A stretch of DNA of 11,180 nucleotides, taken from assembly GCA_947165795.1 (NCBI GenBank), contig CAMVBP010000049.1:1-11180 (forward strand), written 5' to 3'. The translations under genes and the position numbers were made by a program. The notes under the pieces were generated by a model. It saw only the letters and a list, made by a program, of their open reading frames with translations. It had not been told where the DNA came from and did no database searches. Positions 7,139-11,180 of this stretch are shown in pieces. How positions within the stretch are numbered: position 1 is the stretch's first letter; the number at the start of each line of letters is the position of its first letter. This DNA is from an uncultured Treponema sp. (GTDB taxonomy: Bacteria > Spirochaetota > Spirochaetia > Treponematales > Treponemataceae).

Positions 7139-8056
7139 CTATTTAATAATCAATTCAGCCAGCGCAACAAAGCTTGGCAGCGTTATAATACATAAAATGC
7201 TTGTTATAGAAACAGTAAGACTTGCATAAGCTGCATCCTGATTAAACAGACACGCAAGACTTGGAATGCTTGTAGCAACAGGACACATAGAACAAATCAA
7301 AACTACAAAAATAACCATTCTTGAATCTGTAAGGCTTCCAATAATTTTATATGCTAAAAACAGAATAGCAATGTTTACAACGGCGCAAGCAACGAGCCTT
7401 AATAAACTCATTTTTATAAGACGCGGAAAAACTTCTTTAGAAGCCGAAGGATGAAAGTCTGCAAGAAGCACACCGACTAAAACCATGCATATTGCGGTGT
7501 TAGTGTCTGATATCATAGAAAGAGGTTTAGAAATAACTTCCGGAAGATTAAAAGGCATGCAGAAAATTATAATTCCAAAAACAACTGCAATAATATTTGG
7601 ATTGGTGATAACTTTTAAAATATTAATTTTGCCGCATAGCTGGTAATAACCGTAAGTCCATACCAGAATATTAAACACGGCAAGATAGCCCATTAAAAAA
7701 ATTACGCCTTCATCACCGAACACTCCGCGAATAAGAGGAATGCCAATAAAACCGCAGTTTGTAAATGCAATCGCAAGACGGTCAATTTTCTGTCTGGTTG
7801 TAAATACACCAAGAACAATCATAACAAAATGAATGATTAAGGAAAGAATAACAACAATTCCAAGCAGTGTAAGTTTTTCAGGTTCAAAATCGCGGTTGAA
7901 AGAATTAAGAACCATGCATGGATTAATAAAATACATTAAAAGCTTGCTCAAAAATTTTCGCTCAGTTTCCGAAACCGTAAAAATCTTTGCAAAAATAAAA
8001 CCACCCAAACCGATAATTGCCATTGTCAGCAATTGCTTTGCAACAAGAATATACAT
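7139..8056 (-). CDS. AEC-family (auxin efflux carrier) permease
   Basis: This is a 305-residue, highly hydrophobic protein with roughly ten predicted membrane segments in two halves. It fits the auxin efflux carrier family (transporter class 2.A.69), whose bacterial members export or exchange small organic acids and related metabolites. Family-like segments are LMYFINPCMVLNSF near residue 40, AFTNCGFIGIPL near 97-108, and the C-terminal half with its TNTAICMVLVGVLLA segment and a conserved CPVATSIPSLA stretch. The substrate cannot be inferred. The ATG at 8056 has no Shine-Dalgarno sequence. A perfect TATAAT ends 7 nt upstream, predicting a leaderless transcript. It is co-directional with, but 80 nt from, the DUF4177 gene. 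Confidence 0.9.
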   Translation of the reverse strand: MYILVAKQLLTMAIIGLGGFIFAKIFTVSETERKFLSKLLMYFINPCMVLNSFNRDFEPEKLTLLGIVVILSLIIHFVMIVLGVFTTRQKIDRLAIAFTNCGFIGIPLIRGVFGDEGVIFLMGYLAVFNILVWTYGYYQLCGKINILKVITNPNIIAVVFGIIIFCMPFNLPEVISKPLSMISDTNTAICMVLVGVLLADFHPSASKEVFPRLIKMSLLRLVACAVVNIAILFLAYKIIGSLTDSRMVIFVVLICSMCPVATSIPSLACLFNQDAAYASLTVSITSILCIITLPSFVALAELIIK

Positions 8057-8069
8057 GGAAAAAATTATA
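8057..8069 (-). promoter_or_regulatory. -10 element adjacent to the permease start codon
   Basis: The minus strand reads TATAAT (8069-8064), then 7 nt (TTTTTCC), then the ATG at 8056. Transcription start is therefore expected at or one base before the start codon. No convincing -35 box is seen at 16-18 nt spacing. AT-rich chance similarity is possible. Confidence 0.45.
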
Positions 8070-8136
8070 ATGATTTTTTTACAAAGCGAGAAGATGGTGA
8101 AAAAAGATTGTGAAGATTAAAAAATTGTCTGGGGAA

Positions 8137-8388
8137 TTATCGCAGCTGTTCCCAATCCGGTTCTTCCATAGAGGCAGCAGGCTTGCCGGAATTTTTAGCA
8201 GAATAATTTTCAAGTTTCTGCTGGAACTGATTTGCCGGAGTATCTTCCAGCGGACGTTTGAAAATATAAAAAGAAGTTGCTGTGCTGGAAAAACCGTCAA
8301 TTCCAACTAATTCCCAGCCATGCTTTCCCAATTCTTCAAGAGCTTCATCAGTACAGCGTTCTATTCTTTTATATTCCCATTTCTGCAT
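8137..8388 (-). CDS. DUF4177-type small protein
   Basis: This is an 83-residue cytoplasmic protein. Its N-terminal half (KWEYKRIE, then LEELGKHGWELVGI, then a strand ending YIFKRP near residue 45) matches the pattern of DUF4177, a small alpha/beta domain of unknown function marked by WEYK and GWELV. The C-terminal 35 residues are polar, rich in Gln, Asn and Ala, and probably unstructured. The start is set by GAGG 7 nt before the ATG. A good sigma-70 promoter lies upstream. It faces away from the lipoprotein gene and precedes the permease gene by 80 nt. No biochemical role is known to me. Confidence 0.88.
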   Translation of the reverse strand: MQKWEYKRIERCTDEALEELGKHGWELVGIDGFSSTATSFYIFKRPLEDTPANQFQQKLENYSAKNSGKPAASMEEPDWEQLR

Positions 8389-8424
8389 TTTAATTCCTCA
8401 CTTTTTTGATAATTTATATAGTAT

Positions 8425-8453
8425 ATTGTAACATCCGCCTTTTTACATTGCAA
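8425..8453 (-). promoter_or_regulatory. Sigma-70-type promoter of the DUF4177 gene
   Basis: On the minus strand, TTGCAA (8453-8448), a 17-nt spacer and TACAAT (8430-8425) make a good match to consensus. The predicted leader is about 30 nt and contains the GAGG ribosome binding site. Confidence 0.65.
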
Positions 8454-8521
8454 TATTTTTATGAACATTGAAATCGATATTTTTTCCTTAGTATGCATTC
8501 TTCTTTAATTGACATTGAAAA
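8445..8521. repeat. Three ACATTG(C/A)AA repeats spanning the divergent promoters
   Basis: Copies at 8445-8454 (ACATTGCAAT), 8465-8474 (ACATTGAAAT) and 8512-8521 (ACATTGAAAA) lie in the same orientation. The first two are 20 bp apart, close to two helical turns. The first overlaps the -35 box of the DUF4177 promoter and the third overlaps the -35 box of the lipoprotein promoter. This is consistent with a shared operator, but the background is AT-rich. Confidence 0.35.
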
Positions 8522-8538
8522 TATCCTGAAGTTATAAT
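8509..8538 (+). promoter_or_regulatory. Sigma-70-type promoter of the lipoprotein gene
   Basis: TTGACA (8509-8514, perfect) and TATAAT (8533-8538, perfect) are separated by 18 nt. The predicted leader of about 24 nt carries AAAGAGG at 8556-8562, 6 nt before the ATG. This is the strongest promoter in the window. Confidence 0.8.
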
Positions 8539-8568
8539 AATTTAAAAGATTATTTAAAGAGGTTTTAT

Positions 8569-9081
8569 ATGAAAAATAAAGTTCTTGTGTTTTTAACAAT
8601 CATTTCTTTGCTATTAATTTCCAGCTGTGCATCAAGTCCTAAAAAAGAAAAAAAAATTAATTCATTTTGCGAAATGTATATTGGCGAATATACAATGGAA
8701 GAAGCTTCAAACTTTACACCAGCACAGTTTAATATCATATATATGATAGAAAAAACTACAGCTCTAAAAATTGACTCAATAGATGGTATAGATTATTACG
8801 AAGGAACACCGCTTAAAGGTATGCCTATTATAGAAATGCAGAAATTATTAGGAAAAGAAAAATTTGCCGCTTATTGGGCAGCATGCATTAAAATATCTGA
8901 AATGCAAAATAGTGGTAATGTTGAAGATACTCTTATATATTTTAATTTCAAGAACGGTGATTATATTTCTGTAAGTTTGGCAGACTATAGCATTCAGGAT
9001 ATGAATATGACTATTGAGCATACTGATCCAAATGAAAAAGTCGATATATTCTGGTGGCTTCCTATTTCTTTTAAATTGTAA
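8569..9081 (+). CDS. Small predicted lipoprotein, function unknown
   Basis: This is a 170-residue protein with a short basic start (MKNK), a hydrophobic stretch (residues 5-17) and a lipobox ending at Cys20 (LISSC, then ASS). That marks a lipoprotein anchored on the outer face of the inner membrane or in the outer membrane. The Ser-Ser-Cys form is acceptable to spirochaete signal peptidase II. A lysine-rich linker (KKEKK) follows. The mature part is rich in Glu, Asp, Ile and Tyr, with no transmembrane segment, and I do not recognise a domain. A very strong promoter and a good ribosome binding site suggest high expression. It is monocistronic and followed by a 13-bp inverted repeat. Confidence 0.85.
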   Translation: MKNKVLVFLTIISLLLISSCASSPKKEKKINSFCEMYIGEYTMEEASNFTPAQFNIIYMIEKTTALKIDSIDGIDYYEGTPLKGMPIIEMQKLLGKEKFAAYWAACIKISEMQNSGNVEDTLIYFNFKNGDYISVSLADYSIQDMNMTIEHTDPNEKVDIFWWLPISFKL

Positions 9082-9104
9082 GGCATAGAAAAGGCTTCCT
9101 AAAA

Positions 9105-9140
9105 CTCCCGCTTTTTTGCATTAAATAAAAAAAGCGGGAG
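9105..9140. repeat. 13-bp perfect inverted repeat (inside-out terminator-like hairpin)
   Basis: CTCCCGCTTTTTT (9105-9117) pairs perfectly with AAAAAAGCGGGAG (9128-9140) around a 10-nt loop. It lies between the lipoprotein and macro-domain genes. The T-run sits in the left arm and the A-run in the right arm, the reverse of a normal intrinsic terminator, and no T-tract follows on the plus strand. It could still act as a strong hairpin ending or stabilising the lipoprotein transcript. Confidence 0.7.
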
Positions 9141-9159
9141 CAAGTCAAATAGTTCAATT

Positions 9160-9657
9160 ATGAAAATAATAAAAGGCGACATAACAAAACTTAACTGCGA
9201 TGCAATCGTAAATGCAGCCAATTCATCCCTGCTTGGCGGCGGCGGCGTAGACGGCGCAATTCACCGCGCAGCAGGCCCGGAACTTCTGGCAGAATGCCGC
9301 ACACTCCACGGCTGCAAAACCGGCGAAGCAAAAATCACAAAAGGCTACAATTTACCGTCCCGCTTTGTAATTCACACCGTCGGCCCGGTTTATTACGAAC
9401 ACAGTCCGTCCGAGGCAGAGACCTTGCTCACAGCCTGCTACGAAAACTCCCTCAAGCTTGCAAAAGAAAAAGGCCTTAAGACTATAGCGTTCCCGCTGAT
9501 TTCTGCCGGGGTGTATGGATACCCGCAGCGTGAAGCAATTAAGGTTGCGGTGGAGACAATGAAAAAGTATCAGGAGGAGTTTGAGGAAATTACTCTGGTG
9601 CTGTTTGGGGAGCGGGAAATTGGGTTTGCTAGGGAAGATTATGCAGAGTTTTGCTAA
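9160..9657 (+). CDS. Macro-domain protein, YmdB-like O-acetyl-ADP-ribose deacetylase
   Basis: This 165-residue protein is a single macro domain, predicted to hydrolyse O-acetyl-ADP-ribose or remove ADP-ribose from proteins or nucleic acids. GDIT at residues 6-9, [26 protein letters not shown] at 14-39 (with the Asn21 and Asp31 active-site-type residues) and the phosphate-binding loop ISAGVYGYP at 114-122 are all intact. The length is typical of the YmdB/MacroD group. There is no Shine-Dalgarno sequence near the ATG. The GGGAG at 9136-9140 is 20 nt away and inside the hairpin. A weak -10-like TCAAAT (9145-9150) could give an almost leaderless transcript. The 5' half uses noticeably more G/C-ending codons than neighbouring genes. 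It is followed after 26 nt by the MazG-like gene. Confidence 0.95.
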   Translation: MKIIKGDITKLNCDAIVNAANSSLLGGGGVDGAIHRAAGPELLAECRTLHGCKTGEAKITKGYNLPSRFVIHTVGPVYYEHSPSEAETLLTACYENSLKLAKEKGLKTIAFPLISAGVYGYPQREAIKVAVETMKKYQEEFEEITLVLFGEREIGFAREDYAEFC

Positions 9658-9668
9658 TCGGTTTAAAC

Positions 9669-9684
9669 TGCTATAATTTCGGAA
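9669..9684 (+). promoter_or_regulatory. Extended -10 promoter predicting a leaderless mazG-kinase mRNA
   Basis: TGCTATAAT (9669-9677) is followed by 6 nt and the ATG at 9684. The extended -10 and its distance to the ATG are identical to those at 5411-5426. The -35 region is poor (TTGCTA at 9651-9656 with a 15-nt spacer). It gives the mazG-kinase pair its own promoter inside the short gap after the macro gene. Confidence 0.6.
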
Positions 9685-10004
9685 TGAACGAACAAACAAA
9701 AAACAGAATCAGAAAATTTATATCCGACCGCGACTGGGCACAGTATCACAGCCCGGCGAATCTTGCTAAATCAATTTCTATAGAAGCCAGCGAACTTTTG
9801 GAATGCTTTCAGTGGAGTGACACTGATTACAATCTGCAGCATGTAAAGGAAGAACTTGCAGACGTTCTGGTTTACTGCCAGGATATGCTGGATGCACTCG
9901 GCCTCGACGAAGACGAAATCATCAACATGAAAATGGATATGAACGAAAAAAAATATCCGGTAGAAAAAGCGAAGGGCAGCAATAAAAAGTATACGGAATT
10001 GTAA
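9684..10004 (+). CDS. MazG-like nucleotide pyrophosphohydrolase
   Basis: This is a 106-residue all-alpha NTP pyrophosphohydrolase of the short MazG/dCTPase-like type. It is expected to cleave (d)NTPs to (d)NMP and pyrophosphate and so clean or drain the nucleotide pool. The metal-binding pattern is complete: E34xxE37 in SIEASELLE and E57xxD60 in KEELADVL. The family tail EKKYPVEKAKG is present. I chose the ATG at 9684. The frame stays open upstream to a TTG at 9651 that overlaps the macro gene, but the extra 11 residues are not family-like and would include the -10 box. It is followed by the kinase gene after 2 nt. Confidence 0.92.
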   Translation: MNEQTKNRIRKFISDRDWAQYHSPANLAKSISIEASELLECFQWSDTDYNLQHVKEELADVLVYCQDMLDALGLDEDEIINMKMDMNEKKYPVEKAKGSNKKYTEL

Positions 10005-10006
10005 AA

Positions 10007-10606
10007 ATGATTTTATCCCTGCAAGGCTGCATGGCCGTTGGAAAAACTACAGCTATAAAATATCTCCAGAAAAATGCGCCTTACATTAATATCAGTTTTG
10101 AAGACCATACAGATGTTATTGAAGAAGTAAAAAGACGCGGACTGGATAAGAATAATTATCAGGATTATCTGGAAATACAAAAGTTATGGCTTCATAAAGA
10201 AGTTGTGCGATATCAGAAAGCAATTGAGTTTCCATGCAGCGTTATGGATTTTGGCGCGGAAGAAATCGAGTTCTACACGATAAACTATCCAAAGAGTATT
10301 GGTGAAGACTGGGAAATTGAAAATGCTTTGAAGCCCGAGCTTGATGAAGTAAGAAAATGCCTGCCGGACAGAATTCTTTTTCTTGATGCTTCAGATGAAG
10401 TTTTAAGAAGCCATAAGCAGAATGATTCAACCAGAACACGAAACTTTTTCGAACATCACCTGCAGCACATGATGCCCCTAAAACGAGCCTGGTTTATCGG
10501 CCGCAAAAACGTGGATGTCCTTCGCGTAGATGATTTGGCACCCGAAGAAGTCGGCAGGAAAGTAAAAGAATGGTGTGATGATTGTATGAGGGAAAGGGAG
10601 AAATAA
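10007..10606 (+). CDS. P-loop nucleoside/nucleotide kinase-like protein
   Basis: This is a 199-residue single-domain P-loop protein. The Walker A motif GCMAVGKTT is at residues 7-15, right after the first beta-strand. A conserved acidic motif VMDFGAEEIEFY at 79-90 is in the place where deoxynucleoside kinases carry their substrate/catalytic acid. RILFLDAS at 122-129 looks like the strand leading to the lid. The arginine-rich lid TRTRNFFEHH follows at 142-151. This points to phosphorylation of a nucleoside, nucleotide or similar small molecule. The exact substrate is unknown, and AAA-family chloramphenicol- or shikimate-kinase-like enzymes are alternatives. The ATG is 2 nt after the mazG stop with no clear ribosome binding site, so it is probably translationally coupled. 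Confidence 0.8.
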   Translation: MILSLQGCMAVGKTTAIKYLQKNAPYINISFEDHTDVIEEVKRRGLDKNNYQDYLEIQKLWLHKEVVRYQKAIEFPCSVMDFGAEEIEFYTINYPKSIGEDWEIENALKPELDEVRKCLPDRILFLDASDEVLRSHKQNDSTRTRNFFEHHLQHMMPLKRAWFIGRKNVDVLRVDDLAPEEVGRKVKEWCDDCMREREK

Positions 10607-10608
10607 GA

Positions 10609-10716
10609 TGTACCAAATTTTATGTTTTTGGGACATATAAAATAAACGTGTACTAATTTTTGGATTCTTGGTACATGATATTTGTTATTACCAAATTTTT
10701 CGATTTTTTGTGCATG
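10609..10716. repeat. Three imperfect tandem palindromic units, period about 40 bp
   Basis: Units at 10609-10637, 10649-10677 and 10687-10716 share the pattern TGTACCAAATTTT, a few bases, then TTTTTGGTACATG. They are separated by AT-rich spacers of 11 and 9 nt. Unit 1 pairs 8 of 9 bases between its ends. Unit 2 pairs 8 bp including one G-U. Unit 3 is decayed. The array starts 2 nt after the kinase stop codon and separates it from the converging hsdM gene. It may be a terminator array, an operator array or a degenerate miniature element. Confidence 0.65.
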
Positions 10717-10739
10717 TTTTAAACTACAAGTTTAATGAC

Positions 10740-10769
10740 AAATTCAATTTAATTTGCTAAATTGAATTT
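10740..10769. terminator. 11-bp perfect AT-rich hairpin between kinase and hsdM
   Basis: AAATTCAATTT (10740-10750) pairs perfectly with AAATTGAATTT (10759-10769) around an 8-nt loop. It lies between two converging genes, where a bidirectional stop would be expected. It has little G+C and no clean T-tract, so it is a weak terminator candidate. Confidence 0.35.
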
Positions 10770-10833
10770 ACAAATCTTCTTATTCTAAATATTTTTAGTT
10801 TTTCTTTCATTTCAAATGATGACAACCTGTTTT

Positions 10834-10854
10834 TCACTATCATATATATAGTGA
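10834..10854. terminator. Hairpin shortly downstream of hsdM
   Basis: TCACTAT (10834-10840) and ATAGTGA (10848-10854) form a 7-bp stem with a 7-nt loop, 18 nt beyond the hsdM stop on the minus strand. Read in that direction, the stem is followed by a short AAAA run and then a mixed sequence, not a T-tract. Position is the main argument for a terminator. Confidence 0.35.
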
Positions 10855-10872
10855 TTCTGTAACTTTGAGTAA

Positions 10873-11180
10873 TTAAATACTTAGTCTATTCAATTGTTTT
10901 TTTATCTCATCTTCCAGATTATGTCCTTCTTCAAAGAATGAATTAAGATTTGTTTTGAAACCATCCATCTTTTCTTTGAACTGTTCTGGAGTAAGTTCAA
11001 CATATTCAATCTTTACTTCGAAGTATTGGCCGGCACTAAAGCTGCAATTCTTTTTTGCAAGATCCTCATAAGAAACCAGAATGCTGAAGTCGTCTACTAC
11101 TTCTGAATTGTTAAAGGTGTTTACGATCTTTTCTATTTCTTCTGGCTTAAGAACTGTCTTTTGATTTTTGCCGTCTTCCT
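10873..11180 (-). CDS. hsdM: Type I restriction-modification DNA methyltransferase (HsdM), C-terminal end
   Basis: The reading frame is open from the right edge to a TAA at 10875-10873 and gives the last 101 residues of a larger protein. The sequence (EIEKIVNTFNN, then FSILVSYEDLAKKNCSFSAGQYFEVKIEYVELTPEQFKEKM, then a charged helix ending KKQLNRLSI) matches the tail I recognise in N-6 adenine methyltransferase subunits of type I systems. That tail follows the catalytic NPPY domain and helps contact HsdS. The catalytic domain lies outside the window, so activity cannot be judged. No hsdS or hsdR gene lies downstream on this strand. Any specificity subunit must be upstream of hsdM, beyond the right edge, or elsewhere. 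Confidence 0.75.
   Translation of the reverse strand, partial: EDGKNQKTVLKPEEIEKIVNTFNNSEVVDDFSILVSYEDLAKKNCSFSAGQYFEVKIEYVELTPEQFKEKMDGFKTNLNSFFEEGHNLEDEIKKQLNRLSI

Noticed and set aside
8079..8310. Overlapping short frames on both strands around the DUF4177 gene
   Set aside because: They overlap the DUF4177 gene in other frames. Only the 8137-8388 frame has a ribosome binding site, a promoter and a recognised domain.
9651..9683. Upstream TTG start extending the MazG-like protein by 11 residues
   Set aside because: It overlaps the macro gene end and would translate the -10 box. The added residues do not resemble the family N-terminus, while the ATG at 9684 does.
9294..9699. Frames 9294-9479 (plus) and 9352-9699 (minus)
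   Set aside because: Both overlap the macro-domain gene, which accounts for the coding signal in this stretch.
10609..10716. CRISPR array
   Set aside because: Only three degenerate palindromic units occur with spacers of 9-11 nt, far too short for CRISPR spacers, and there are no cas genes.

Overview
The window is AT-rich and most likely comes from a host-associated or rumen-type spirochaete, probably Treponema. That placement is inferred from the overall character of the proteins, the spirochaete-like lipobox of a small lipoprotein, and a GC-rich TTCG/CGAA intergenic repeat of a style I associate with treponemes. It is not proven by any single marker gene. No rRNA, tRNA, CRISPR array or transposase gene was seen.

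Positions 1-5352 (minus strand) hold a tight housekeeping cluster, read right to left. It runs from a DUF368/PopT undecaprenyl-phosphate translocase, through arginyl-tRNA synthetase (argS) and the ribosome-assembly GTPase rsgA, to mutS2, which is cut by the left edge. Spacings are 21, 65 and 3 nt. A 73-bp divergent promoter region separates this cluster from a plus-strand tetrapyrrole-methylase-family (RsmI-like) methyltransferase at 5426-6133, which converges on the next minus-strand gene.

Positions 6185-8388 (minus strand) hold a FabG-like reductase whose sequence resembles the reductases of aryl-polyene-type clusters, an AEC-family permease and a small DUF4177 protein. A roughly 116-bp structured GC-rich element fills the fabG 5' untranslated region, directly downstream of a predicted promoter.

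Positions 8389-10606 (plus strand) begin with a divergent promoter region and a small lipoprotein. A 13-bp perfect inverted repeat follows, then a compact three-gene cassette: a macro-domain ADP-ribose-type hydrolase, a MazG-like nucleotide pyrophosphohydrolase and a P-loop nucleoside/nucleotide kinase-like protein. The cassette looks like a nucleotide and NAD-metabolite handling module in an accessory region. Three imperfect tandem palindromic units of about 40 bp start just after its last stop codon. The right edge carries the C-terminus of a type I restriction-modification methyltransferase (hsdM) on the minus strand, with no hsdS visible downstream of it.

Two initiation modes coexist. argS, rsgA, fabG, the DUF4177 gene and the lipoprotein gene have clear Shine-Dalgarno sequences. 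The RsmI-like gene, mazG, the AEC permease and possibly popT lack one and have a -10 box 6-8 nt before the ATG, which predicts leaderless mRNAs.
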